A stretch of 64,000 nucleotides of DNA from Spongiibacter pelagi (lineage in GTDB: Bacteria; Pseudomonadota; Gammaproteobacteria; Pseudomonadales; Spongiibacteraceae). This document shows, one piece after another, positions 31,964 to 40,404 of the stretch. The stretch covers positions 248,001 through 312,000 of the forward strand of contig NZ_JACXLD010000001.1 of the NCBI RefSeq assembly GCF_014705705.1, written 5' to 3'. The translations under genes and the position numbers were made by a program. The notes below the pieces were generated by a model. The model was not told where the DNA came from, did not search any database, and saw nothing but the letters and a program-made list of their open reading frames with translations. Every line of letters begins with the position of its first letter. Within the stretch, counting starts at the first letter, position 1.

Positions 31964-32860
31964 TTACAACAAGTTTAGCGGCAGTTTCAGGTAGACCGTA
32001 CCGTTGCTATCTGGTGCCGGCGTGTGACCGGCGCGCATATTGATTTGCAATGAAGGCAGAATCAAACGCGGCATTCCCAATGTGGCATCGCGGGTCTCGC
32101 GCATTTCCACAAACTGGTCTTCGTTAATGCCGGTGTGAACATGAATGTTTTTCGCTTTTTCTTCGCCAACCGTGGTTTCGTATTCGACCTCGCGCCCGCC
32201 TGGCATATAGTCGTGACACATAAACAGGCGAACTTCTTCAGGCAGGGTGAGTACCCGTTGAATCGATTGATACAACACGCGCGCGTCGCCACCGGGGAAG
32301 TCGGCGCGGGCGGTGCCACCATCTGGCATAAACAAGGTGTCGCCGACAAAACCGGCATCGCCCATAACGTGAACCATACAGGCCGGTGTGTGGCCGGGGG
32401 TGTGTATGGCAAAGCAATTCATATTGCCAACTTGATAGCTATCGCCATCTTCAAATAATTGGTCAAACTGGGAGCCATCGCGAGCAAATTCGGTGCCTTC
32501 GTTAAAAATCTTGCCAAAGGTTTCTTGCACCACGGTAATCTGGTTGCCGATGCCGATTTTGCCGCCCAGCTTCTCTTGGATATAGGGCGCGGCGGAAAGG
32601 TGATCGGCGTGAACGTGGGTTTCAATCAGCCAATCCAGTTTTAGCTTGTTGGACTGAATGTAGTCGATAATTTTATCGGCGCCTTTTAGCGTGGTGCGGC
32701 CCGAGGCGTAATCCAGTTCCATTACTGAGTCCACCACCGCGCAGGCGTTGGAGCTCGGGTCTTTGACCACATAAGAGAAGGTATTGGTGCCTTCGTCAAA
32801 AAAAGCCACCACTTCAGGCTTGTGGGATAAGTCCAGTTGCAGTTTGCTGACATCGCTCAT
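31964..32860 (-). CDS. MBL-fold persulfide dioxygenase (ETHE1/BLH-like)
   Basis: This metallo-beta-lactamase fold protein of 298 residues belongs to the persulfide dioxygenase group, which oxidises glutathione persulfide to sulfite. Metal ligands are seen in ETHVHADHLSAAPYI (HxHxDH), HTPGHTPAC, and GDTLFMPDGGTARADFPGG with the bridging Asp, and a late histidine in FMCHDYMPGG. The start at 32860 (MSDVSKLQ) is preceded by GGAGACG; the frame is open further upstream into the cydB end but without a good site. It sits between cydB and SQR, as expected for sulfide detoxification. Confidence 0.92.
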   Translation of the reverse strand: MSDVSKLQLDLSHKPEVVAFFDEGTNTFSYVVKDPSSNACAVVDSVMELDYASGRTTLKGADKIIDYIQSNKLKLDWLIETHVHADHLSAAPYIQEKLGGKIGIGNQITVVQETFGKIFNEGTEFARDGSQFDQLFEDGDSYQVGNMNCFAIHTPGHTPACMVHVMGDAGFVGDTLFMPDGGTARADFPGGDARVLYQSIQRVLTLPEEVRLFMCHDYMPGGREVEYETTVGEEKAKNIHVHTGINEDQFVEMRETRDATLGMPRLILPSLQINMRAGHTPAPDSNGTVYLKLPLNLL

Positions 32861-32918
32861 TGTGCGTCTCCTGTCATGATTATTTGCTGCTTTAGCATAG
32901 GCGGATACAGCGCGCCCC

Positions 32919-33911
32919 TTATTCGTAAGACAATTCTTTCGCTTTGCCTCGGAAAATCCGATAAACGAAAACCGTGTAGCCAAGAATGGCTGGAACCGTT
33001 ATCACCACCCCGACCAAAGTAAATAAAAGAGATTCCGTTGCTGCCGCCGACTCCCAGATGGTCAGTTTGCCGATGATAATGTCTGGAAACAGGCTGTAAG
33101 CCAAGCCGATACTTGCCATCAAACAAATCCCCACGGTGAAGGCGTATAACAGCCAGCCGTGACCGCGGTAAATCCAGTTATCTTGACGCAGCAGATACGC
33201 AATAGCGCCATAGCAGGCCACGGTTAACAGCGGGATCGGTGCGAGGCTGAAAAACTGAGGAAAGCTAAACCATTTCTCGGCAATGGCTGGGTTTACCAGT
33301 GGCGTTGCAATCGAAACCAGAAACAGGCCAAGCCCCATGGGCAGCATACTGTTGCGCGCCCAGTGAATCGCTTTGGTGAGCAAGCTGCCTTCGGTTTTAA
33401 TCAGTAGCCAACCACAGCCCAAGAGTAAATACAGCGCAGGCAGAGTCAGGGCGATCAATAGTGAAAAGGCTAAGTTGGTTGTGGTGCTTTCAAGCCCGGT
33501 AATAAACGAGCCCAGCATCCAGCCCTGCGCCATAGACGCAATTAAAGAGCCTAAAAAGAACGCCTTGTTCCACATTGCCTTGCGGGCATCACCGGCTTTG
33601 ACGCGCAGGTCAAAGGCCACACCGCGCAACATCAAGCCCATTAACATAATGGTGACGGGCAAATAGAGATGCGTCAGTACAATGCCATGGGCGGTGGGGA
33701 AGGCGATCAGCAAAATGCCCACACCGAGCACAATCCACGTTTCATTGGCGTCCCAGAAAGGGCCGATCGAGGCAATCATGGTGTCCTTTTCGGCATCATT
33801 GGCCAGCGGCAGCAACATGCCCACGCCAAGGTCGTAACCATCTAGAATCACATACACCAACAGGGCCAAGCCCATTGCACCCATATAAATAATTGGCAGC
33901 CAGTATTCCAT
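32919..33911 (-). CDS. cydB: Cytochrome bd-type ubiquinol oxidase subunit II
   Basis: This is subunit II of a bd-type quinol oxidase, which reduces O2 without pumping protons. The 330-residue membrane protein begins MEYWLPIIYMGAMGLALLVYVILDGYDLGVGMLLPLA, the classical CydB N-terminus. It contains PFWDANETWIVLGVGILLIAFP and eight or nine membrane helices. It lies 3 bases after cydA. The 58-base gap to the dioxygenase gene holds no CydX-like small protein. Confidence 0.96.
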   Translation of the reverse strand: MEYWLPIIYMGAMGLALLVYVILDGYDLGVGMLLPLANDAEKDTMIASIGPFWDANETWIVLGVGILLIAFPTAHGIVLTHLYLPVTIMLMGLMLRGVAFDLRVKAGDARKAMWNKAFFLGSLIASMAQGWMLGSFITGLESTTTNLAFSLLIALTLPALYLLLGCGWLLIKTEGSLLTKAIHWARNSMLPMGLGLFLVSIATPLVNPAIAEKWFSFPQFFSLAPIPLLTVACYGAIAYLLRQDNWIYRGHGWLLYAFTVGICLMASIGLAYSLFPDIIIGKLTIWESAAATESLLFTLVGVVITVPAILGYTVFVYRIFRGKAKELSYE

Positions 33912-33914
33912 GAT

Positions 33915-35273
33915 TTACACCTCCCCTTTATTGCTAGCTTGTTCGGGCAGGCGGAATCCCGCAGGTGCCATTGCCAGTGATGCGGCGGGTTTTTGCGACA
34001 GATAGCGCAGCGCACCAATATAAGAAACCAGTAAGAATCCGTAGAGCGCGATATAGCCAAGTAAGGTGCCAGTAACGGTGGCACTGCTGTGATCGGCAAC
34101 CACGTCTTTAACCGAAATGATGCCTTGAACTATCCAGGGTTGGCGGCCAATTTCGGTGACATACCAGCCGGCCAAAACTGCAATCCAACCGGAGAAGGTC
34201 ATCAGTGACAGGGCGCGCAGCACATTGCGTCCGGCTTCCCGGTTGCCGCGCAGGCTGTACATGGCCCACCAAGAAACCAGTAACATTAAGCCGCCCACGG
34301 CCAACATTACCCGGAATGACCAGAACACAATGGGCACTGGTGGGTGCTGGCCTTCAAATTCATTCAAGCCTTTGATTTCGCCGTTAAGTTCATGGGTCAA
34401 AATCAGGCTGGCAGCGTAGGGAATTTCAATAGCGTATTTATTGCTGCGGCTTTCGGCATCGGGCCAAGCAAAAGCGGTGAATGGTGCGCCCTGTTCGGTT
34501 TCCCAAACCGCTTCCATGGCGGCGACTTTGGCCGGCTGATGATGGAAGGTGTTTAGGCCGTGTAAATCGCCCACAAAAATTTGGATGGGTGCCGCAATCG
34601 CCGCAATGGCAACGCCGGTGCGCAGTACTTTCCACGTTGCCGGGCCATCGACATTTTTAAGTGCGCGCCAAGCGCTGACACCAGAAATAAGGAAGGCGCT
34701 GGTTAATAGTGACGCAAGCAACATATGCGCAAAGCGGTAGGGGAAAGAAGGATTAAAGATGACTTCCCACCAGCTCTCCACAAACATCACGCCGTTTTCA
34801 ATTCGGTAGCCGGTTGGGGTTTGCATCCAAGAGTTCAGACTCAAAATCCAGAACGCCGACAGTGTGGTGCCAAAGGCGACCAAGAAGGTGCTGATTAAGT
34901 GAGTGCGGTTGGAAACCCGATCTTTGCCGAACAGCATAATGCCGAGAAAGGAGGCTTCGAGGAAGAACGCGCTTAACACCTCATAACCCAATAATGGGCC
35001 GGCGATATTGCCCGCTTTTTCCATAAACCCCGGCCAGTTAGTGCCGAACTGAAAGCTCATGGTAATGCCGGAGACCACACCCATGGCAAAGGTCAGGGCA
35101 AATATTTTTACCCAGAAAAAATACGCGTATTCCCAAGCGCGATCACCGGTTTGGGTAAATCGCAGGCGGAAAAACAATAGAATCCAGGCCAGCCCAATGG
35201 AGATCGCTGGAAACAAAATATGAAAGCTGATGTTAGTGGCGAACTGAATTCGCGCGAGCACAAAAGGGTCCAT
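33915..35273 (-). CDS. cydA: Cytochrome bd-type ubiquinol oxidase subunit I (short Q-loop)
   Basis: Subunit I carries the haems and the quinol site. Starting at 35273 (MDPFVLARIQFATNISFH, with AAGGA upstream), it has 452 residues. It contains the haem-ligand His18 region, the MGVVSGITMSFQFGTNWPGF helix, and GRQPWIVQG with a conserved arginine. E. coli CydA is 522 residues; the shorter length fits the short-Q-loop class that includes cyanide-insensitive CioA. bd oxidases tolerate sulfide, which blocks haem-copper oxidases, so its place at the head of an SQR operon makes sense. The gene is divergent from fisR. Confidence 0.96.
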   Translation of the reverse strand: MDPFVLARIQFATNISFHILFPAISIGLAWILLFFRLRFTQTGDRAWEYAYFFWVKIFALTFAMGVVSGITMSFQFGTNWPGFMEKAGNIAGPLLGYEVLSAFFLEASFLGIMLFGKDRVSNRTHLISTFLVAFGTTLSAFWILSLNSWMQTPTGYRIENGVMFVESWWEVIFNPSFPYRFAHMLLASLLTSAFLISGVSAWRALKNVDGPATWKVLRTGVAIAAIAAPIQIFVGDLHGLNTFHHQPAKVAAMEAVWETEQGAPFTAFAWPDAESRSNKYAIEIPYAASLILTHELNGEIKGLNEFEGQHPPVPIVFWSFRVMLAVGGLMLLVSWWAMYSLRGNREAGRNVLRALSLMTFSGWIAVLAGWYVTEIGRQPWIVQGIISVKDVVADHSSATVTGTLLGYIALYGFLLVSYIGALRYLSQKPAASLAMAPAGFRLPEQASNKGEV

Positions 35274-35353
35274 GATGGTCCTTATTAAAGGAGAAAACTC
35301 CCTATAGTTCAAAATAGAATAAACTTATTTCCAAATCTATCTAATATATAAAG

Positions 35354-35369
35354 AGCAACGCCTGTGCCA
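35354..35369 (-). promoter_or_regulatory. Sigma-54 promoter of the cydAB-PDO-SQR-SulP operon
   Basis: On the minus strand the sequence is TGGCAC-AGGCG-TTGCT, a perfect match to the sigma-54 consensus TGGCACN5TTGCW with the -24 GG and -12 GC in place. It lies about 80 bases before cydA, next to a divergent sigma-54 activator gene. Confidence 0.88.
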
Positions 35370-35475
35370 GCTTCGGGGTTTTGTGAATTTCCTTGCTAAC
35401 CTGCTGATAAATAAAAGAATAAATTCAAATTTTAAGGGCTTTGGAAAATCGAGATTCACATGGCGACAGATTTTC

Positions 35476-35510
35476 TGCCAGAATTGGCGGCAGATTTGCC
35501 AAATTTGGCA
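35476..35510. promoter_or_regulatory. Tandem palindromes, probable binding sites of the FisR-like activator
   Basis: TGCCAAATTTGGCA (35497-35510) is a perfect 14-base palindrome. A related imperfect one, TGCCAGAATTGGCG (35476-35489), is centred exactly 21 bases away, two helical turns. They lie about 110-150 bases upstream of the sigma-54 promoter, the usual range for enhancer sites, and just ahead of the activator's own start. Binding is inferred. Confidence 0.65.
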
Positions 35511-35540
35511 GAGCTTGGCTGGCCATTTAGAGAGAAATTC

Positions 35541-36863
35541 ATGGACACAATCGCATCCGATGTGGGCCTACAGCAGTTTGAAGAATTGGTGCCGATGCTG
35601 GAGGGCTTTGAGCATCCCGCCATTTTGGTCTCGGCGGATTACCAAATTCTGGCGACCAATAGCCACTATATCGATGCCTTTGGTGAAATTGAGCACCAAC
35701 CGGGCAATCCGGCGCGCTGTTACGGCGTTTCTCACGGCTATAGCGTGCCCTGCGATCAGGCGGGAGAGAGCTGCCCACTTTCCGCCTGTAAAAGCTCCGG
35801 TCGCAAAGAGCGGGTGCTGCACATTCACAATACGCCCAGAGGGCGCGAGCATGTGGATGTGGAAATGCTGCCGATTAAAGGCCGCAACGGTGAGCTTAAA
35901 TATTTTGTCGAGCTATTAAAGCCGGTCAGCATTGCCAGTGCCGAGTTCAGCACCCAGCAGATGGTGGGCAGCAGTCCGCGATTTAATGAGATGATCAACT
36001 TGATAAACCTTGTGGCGAGCCGCGACTCCTCGGTGCTGCTGCTGGGCGAGTCGGGTACGGGTAAGGAATTGGCGGCCAAGGCGATTCACGACGCCAGTGA
36101 CCGGCGCGACAAGGTGCTGGTCACGGTAGAGTGCGCAGGTTTAACCGAGACCTTGTTCGAAAGCGAATTGTTTGGTCATGTGAAAGGCGCATTTACCGGC
36201 GCGAGCCAAAATAAGCCGGGCCTGCTGGAAAGCGCCGATGGTGGCACCTTGTTTCTCGATGAAATTGGCGATGTGCCGCTGGGAATGCAGGTTAAACTGT
36301 TGCGCTTATTGGAAACCGGAACTTACCGGGCGGTGGGCAGCACTCAGGTAAAGCGCGCGCAATTCCGTCTGGTCTGCGCGACTCATAAAAACTTGCCGGA
36401 ACTGGTGGCCAAGGGCGAGTTTCGCCAAGACCTGTATTACCGGATAAACGTATTTCCCATTGTGCTGCCAGCCTTGCGAGATCGCGGTGATGATCTGGCG
36501 CTAATCGCAAAATCGCTGCTGAAAAAACTCGATCCGGAAGGGAATTACCGCCTGACAGACTCGGTAGTACGCCGCCTGCGTCGGCACCCATTCAGCGGCA
36601 ATATCCGTGAGCTGAGAAATATTCTGGAGCGGGCGATTATCTTTGCCCATTCCAATGTGATCGACACCAGCGTGATCGAGCGTTGTCTGCTGGATTCTGT
36701 CCCGGCGCTTGAGGATAGCGCCGAGCAAAAATGGTTAGATCTGCCCAGCCAAGAGCGGGAGTATTTGCATAAGCTGCTCGATCACTGCCGGGGCGACAAG
36801 GATAAAGCCGCGCAGATTGCGGGCATAAGTGTGCGCTCACTTTACAGAAAACTTGAACAATAA
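35541..36863 (+). CDS. FisR-like sigma-54-dependent sulfide/sulfane-sulfur-responsive activator
   Basis: This is a sigma-54 enhancer-binding protein of 440 residues. The N-terminal sensor domain has Cys60, Cys71 and Cys78 ([13 protein letters not shown] then ESCP). The spacing of 11 and 7 residues is identical to the Cys53/64/71 triad reported for FisR, which senses sulfane sulfur. The AAA+ domain shows [15 protein letters not shown], the sigma-54 contact loop GAFTGA and [15 protein letters not shown] Fis-type HTH ends it ([16 protein letters not shown]). The ATG at 35541 is preferred over 35460 because it follows GAGAGA, matches FisR numbering and leaves the palindromes upstream. It probably activates the divergent sulfide operon. 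Confidence 0.88.
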   Translation: MDTIASDVGLQQFEELVPMLEGFEHPAILVSADYQILATNSHYIDAFGEIEHQPGNPARCYGVSHGYSVPCDQAGESCPLSACKSSGRKERVLHIHNTPRGREHVDVEMLPIKGRNGELKYFVELLKPVSIASAEFSTQQMVGSSPRFNEMINLINLVASRDSSVLLLGESGTGKELAAKAIHDASDRRDKVLVTVECAGLTETLFESELFGHVKGAFTGASQNKPGLLESADGGTLFLDEIGDVPLGMQVKLLRLLETGTYRAVGSTQVKRAQFRLVCATHKNLPELVAKGEFRQDLYYRINVFPIVLPALRDRGDDLALIAKSLLKKLDPEGNYRLTDSVVRRLRRHPFSGNIRELRNILERAIIFAHSNVIDTSVIERCLLDSVPALEDSAEQKWLDLPSQEREYLHKLLDHCRGDKDKAAQIAGISVRSLYRKLEQ

Positions 36864-36874
36864 AAGGGGTTGTT

Positions 36875-37498
36875 ATGAGCTTTTACGAAAACCGCATTCT
36901 GCCGTATGTGATCGACAAGGCCTGCTCCATGCCGATGGCTATGGAGTTTCGGGAAAAAATTGTGCCGCTGGCCGAGGGCGTAGTGCTCGAAGTCGGCATG
37001 GGCAGCGGTATTAACTTGCCGCTCTACAATACTGACAAAGTCGAGTTTGTCTGGGGCTTGGAACCCTCCGAGGGAATGCGCCGCAAAGCCCAGCCAGCAC
37101 TGGAGGCTTCACCGGTAGACGTGCGGTGGTTGGGTTTAAAGGGCGAGGAAATTCCGCTGGAAGACAATAGCGTGGATACCATTGTGCTGACTTACACCCT
37201 CTGCACGATTCCAGACTGGGAAACGGCGCTCAAACAAATGCAGCGGGTACTCAAGCCCGAAGGGCGCCTGCTGTTTTGTGAGCACGGATTATCCCCCGAT
37301 GAAAAGGTGGGCAAATGGCAGAACCGCATTACCCCGGTGTGGAAAAAATTTGCTGGCGGCTGTCACTTGAATCGGCCCATCGCCACCCTGCTGGAGTCGG
37401 TGGGCTTTGTGCTCAGCCCGCTGGATAATGAATATGCCCACGGCGCACCAAAGTTTGTTGGCTATATGTATTACGGCTGCGCCCGTCACGGGTCTTAA
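36875..37498 (+). CDS. Class I SAM-dependent methyltransferase resembling METTL7/TMT1 thiol methyltransferases
   Basis: A 207-residue SAM methyltransferase: motif I is VVLEVGMGSGINLPLY, motif II contains GLEPSEGMRRKA, and later come DTIVLTYTLCTIPDW, RVLKPEGRLLFCEHG and VWKKFAGGCHLN. The pattern of LCTI/LCSV, RVLKPxGxLxFxEH, then W..P.WK...GGC.L resembles, from memory, the animal METTL7A/B (TMT1A/B) proteins, which methylate H2S and other thiols. It starts 12 bases after the fisR-like gene and probably shares its transcript. A role in methylating sulfide or thiols is inference; UbiE-like or other small-molecule activity is the alternative. Confidence 0.72.
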   Translation: MSFYENRILPYVIDKACSMPMAMEFREKIVPLAEGVVLEVGMGSGINLPLYNTDKVEFVWGLEPSEGMRRKAQPALEASPVDVRWLGLKGEEIPLEDNSVDTIVLTYTLCTIPDWETALKQMQRVLKPEGRLLFCEHGLSPDEKVGKWQNRITPVWKKFAGGCHLNRPIATLLESVGFVLSPLDNEYAHGAPKFVGYMYYGCARHGS

Positions 37499-37577
37499 TT
37501 AGCCCTCGACTTGCACAGGGGGAGGAGCGCGGGCTAGAGTGTTTGCCATCCCCCTGAGCTACGTATGTAAACACAAT

Positions 37578-38840
37578 ATGAAACTTGCCCTGCACTGGCA
37601 AATTGCCATCGCCATGGTTTTGGCCGCCCTCGCTGGCGTGCTCGGTGGCGCCGATGCCCACTTATTTGGTATTCGTCTTACCGACAGCTATGAGTTTGTC
37701 GGCACGCTGTTTCTCAATGCCTTAAAAATGCTGATTGTGCCCTTGGTGGTGTCATCCATCATTAGCGGCATGGCGGGTATTGGCGGCGACAAACTCGAAC
37801 GTCTTGGCGGCAAAACCCTGCTGTTTTATACCGGCAGTAGTCTGATTGCGATTCTGATTGGTCTTGCGGTGGTCAATGTGATTGCGCCCGGCAGTGGCGA
37901 CACTCAAGAGCTGGTGCACAGCCTGAGTGGTGATGATCCAGAGTTGGCGGCGACCTTGGCCAAGGTAGAAGGGCGCAGTGCCAGCGATATTGTGCAGGTC
38001 TTTGAGCGCATGATTCCCACCAATATCGTCGCGGCGGCGGCCGATGGGCAAATGCTTGGCCTGATATTTTTCAGCTTGCTGTTCGGTTTTTTTCTCGCCA
38101 GAAGTCACTCGCCCTATGCGGGAACCTTGACCCACTTTTGGCAGGGGCTAATGGATATCATGACTGAGATTACCCTGTGGGTGATGAAGTTTGCGCCTAT
38201 TGGCGTGTTCGGGCTGATTGCAAAAACTGTGGCGACTACCGGGTTTGATGCGTTTATTCCGCTGCTTAAATTCTTTATTGCGGTGGTCTTGGCGCTGGCC
38301 CTACATACCTTTGTGGCGCTGCCCTTGGCGCTGCGCTTTATTGCCAAGGTGAATCCCGTTAAACACTATCAGGCGATGGCGCCGGCCATGCTTACCGCGT
38401 TTTCAACGGCTTCTAGTTCAGCAACCTTGCCGCTGACCATGGAATGTGTGCGCGAACGCTCAGGGGTTTCGCACCGCACCAGTGGCTTTGTTTTGCCTCT
38501 TGGCGCCACGGTGAATATGGATGGCACGGCGCTCTATGAATGTGTGGCGGCCATGTTTATTGCGCAGGTTTACGGTTTAGATCTCAGCCTGATGCAGCAA
38601 TTTACCGTGGTATTGGTGGCTTTGTTAACCTCGATTGGCGTGGCGGGGATTCCAGCGGCGAGTCTGGTGGCAATCTCGGTTATTCTCGGCACTATCGGTT
38701 TGCCGTTGGAGGGCATCGGCCTATTGCTGGTGACCGATCGTATCTTGGATATGTTGCGCACTGCAGTAAACGTATTTAGTGACTCCTGTTGTGCGGTGGT
38801 GATTGCTCGTAGTGAGGGTGAAGATACTCTCCTTAGATAA
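37578..38840 (+). CDS. Dicarboxylate/amino acid:cation symporter (DAACS family)
   Basis: This membrane transporter of about 420 residues is in the glutamate/aspartate/C4-dicarboxylate symporter family. It has the GltPh-like core: LFLNALKMLIVPLVVSSII, a serine-rich hairpin TAFSTASSSATLPLTMECV, PLGATVNMDGTALYECVAAMF with the NMDGT motif, GIPAASLVAISVIL, and LLVTDRILDMLRTAVNVFSDSCCAVVI. The last segments carry the substrate-binding Asp. The start is uncertain: ATG 37578 (MKLALHWQ) is favoured by family pattern, while a GTG at 37539 lies behind a GGAGGAG site with long spacing. Confidence 0.9.
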   Translation: MKLALHWQIAIAMVLAALAGVLGGADAHLFGIRLTDSYEFVGTLFLNALKMLIVPLVVSSIISGMAGIGGDKLERLGGKTLLFYTGSSLIAILIGLAVVNVIAPGSGDTQELVHSLSGDDPELAATLAKVEGRSASDIVQVFERMIPTNIVAAAADGQMLGLIFFSLLFGFFLARSHSPYAGTLTHFWQGLMDIMTEITLWVMKFAPIGVFGLIAKTVATTGFDAFIPLLKFFIAVVLALALHTFVALPLALRFIAKVNPVKHYQAMAPAMLTAFSTASSSATLPLTMECVRERSGVSHRTSGFVLPLGATVNMDGTALYECVAAMFIAQVYGLDLSLMQQFTVVLVALLTSIGVAGIPAASLVAISVILGTIGLPLEGIGLLLVTDRILDMLRTAVNVFSDSCCAVVIARSEGEDTLLR

Positions 38841-38852
38841 GGAACCTTAAAT

Positions 38853-38885
38853 AAAAAAAATGGGGAGCAAATGCTCCCCATTTTT
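38853..38885. terminator. Bidirectional intrinsic terminator
   Basis: A run of A, then TGGGGAGCA, a two-base loop, TGCTCCCCA and a run of T form a symmetric hairpin. It works in both directions between the convergent DAACS symporter and rubredoxin reductase genes. Confidence 0.9.
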
Positions 38886-38897
38886 GATCGCTGAGCC

Positions 38898-40268
38898 TTA
38901 AGCCATAATCGGCGGCAGCTCTTTTTGCAGTGCCATTTTCTGTTTAATGCCTTCGCCAGTCAGGGCAAAGCCCAGCAGTTGGCCACTGGGGTCGCGGAAG
39001 GTGGCGACCACATTATTGCCATCTTGCTCGATGCTCCATTCACCTTCGGCATCGCGCGGTACCGGCGACACGTTCACTGGGCAAGTCGGGGTCTTAATGG
39101 CTACCGGCATAGCGGGGTAGCTGACTTCGGTTGCTTCACCGGCCAGTGTTTTAGCCAGAGCCCGACCTTGGGCCATCAGTGGTGCAACGTACACTAATAC
39201 GTGGCCATTCACTTCGGCGCAGTCGCCAATCGCGTAAACATTGGTCGCGCTGGTTTCGCACAGGCGATTGGTGACAATACCGCGATTCACCGCAAGGCCG
39301 GTTTCCTTGGCCAGCTCAATACGAGGGCGAACGCCCACCGCAGATACCACCAGATCGCAGGCAAGTTTATCGCCGCTGTTTAGGGTGACTTCCAGGCCAT
39401 TGGCACCCTTGTTTACTTCGGTCACTAGCTTGCCAAAATGGAAGGTTGCGCCCTGTTCTTCCAGCGCCGCCTGTACCGCCTTGCCCGCTTGTTCTGGCAG
39501 CAGCGTTGGCAGGCAGTAGCCCAGAGGGTCAACGGTGTCGATTTCAAAACCGCCATTCAGCAGGTCGTTAGTAAATTCACAGCCGATCAGGCCGCCGCCG
39601 ATAATGCAGATTTTCTTCACATTATTGCGTTCAACCGCTTTGCGGAAATCGTCGTAGTCCAGCAGATCATTGACGGAGTAAACAAACTCCGTGGCATTGC
39701 CGCCAATGGGCGGGCGAATAACGTCGGCGCCCAAGGCCAGTACCAATTTGCTGTAGTGAATCTGGGTTTGTTGATCGCCCACGGTCACAATTTGTTTGTC
39801 GGTGTCGATGCTGGTGACTTTGGTAGAGGTCCAAATACTGGCATCCAATTCTTGGCCCATGGTGCCAGCATCTTTTTGTACCAGTGCGGCGGCATCCATG
39901 TTGCGGGTAAAGCCGGTAGACAACATCGGTTTGGAGTAAGCCGCGCCATCATCGCTGGTAATCATGATTACCGGCGTTTCTTTATCCAGTTTGCGCAGCT
40001 CTTTCACTAGGCCATAGCCGGCCAGACCGGTGCCAATCACTACAATGGCGGGGGTATTCTCGGCACTGCTGGGCTCTTCGTGGTGGGGAGTCTCCGCTAG
40101 TGGAGAGCTTTCAATCAGCTCAAAGTCTTCTTTGCCAACGCCACAATCTGGGCACAGCCAGTCTTCGGGTATGTCTTCCCAGCGGGTGCCGGGGGCAATG
40201 CCGGAATCCGGGTCGCCTTTTTCTTCATCGTAAACCCAGCCGCAGACAATACATTCATACTTGCTCAT
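38898..40268 (-). CDS. Rubredoxin-rubredoxin reductase fusion (FAD-dependent oxidoreductase)
   Basis: This 456-residue protein is an electron-transfer fusion. Residues 1-55 are a complete rubredoxin with two iron-binding CxxC pairs ([15 protein letters not shown] and [14 protein letters not shown]). After a short linker, residues about 72-456 form an NAD(P)H-dependent flavoprotein: [37 protein letters not shown] and [11 protein letters not shown]. The fusion would pass electrons from NADH through FAD to iron in one chain. Partners may include alkane hydroxylase-type enzymes or oxygen/ROS-reducing proteins, none of which is in the window. Confidence 0.92.
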   Translation of the reverse strand: MSKYECIVCGWVYDEEKGDPDSGIAPGTRWEDIPEDWLCPDCGVGKEDFELIESSPLAETPHHEEPSSAENTPAIVVIGTGLAGYGLVKELRKLDKETPVIMITSDDGAAYSKPMLSTGFTRNMDAAALVQKDAGTMGQELDASIWTSTKVTSIDTDKQIVTVGDQQTQIHYSKLVLALGADVIRPPIGGNATEFVYSVNDLLDYDDFRKAVERNNVKKICIIGGGLIGCEFTNDLLNGGFEIDTVDPLGYCLPTLLPEQAGKAVQAALEEQGATFHFGKLVTEVNKGANGLEVTLNSGDKLACDLVVSAVGVRPRIELAKETGLAVNRGIVTNRLCETSATNVYAIGDCAEVNGHVLVYVAPLMAQGRALAKTLAGEATEVSYPAMPVAIKTPTCPVNVSPVPRDAEGEWSIEQDGNNVVATFRDPSGQLLGFALTGEGIKQKMALQKELPPIMA

Positions 40269-40404
40269 GGTGCTTTCCTTTATCTAATTCTCGTGCGCGT
40301 GTGCAAACAACATGTTGCCTGTAAGGCTTGAAAGCGTCTGCGCTTTTGCGCATTCTGACGCCCTCGCCCGCCGGGCTTGTTTCATCATTCGTGGAAGCCG
40401 CACA

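Noticed and set aside
39438-40010. Plus-strand ORF of 190 residues opposite rubredoxin reductase
   Set aside because: Antisense shadow without domains or a ribosome site.
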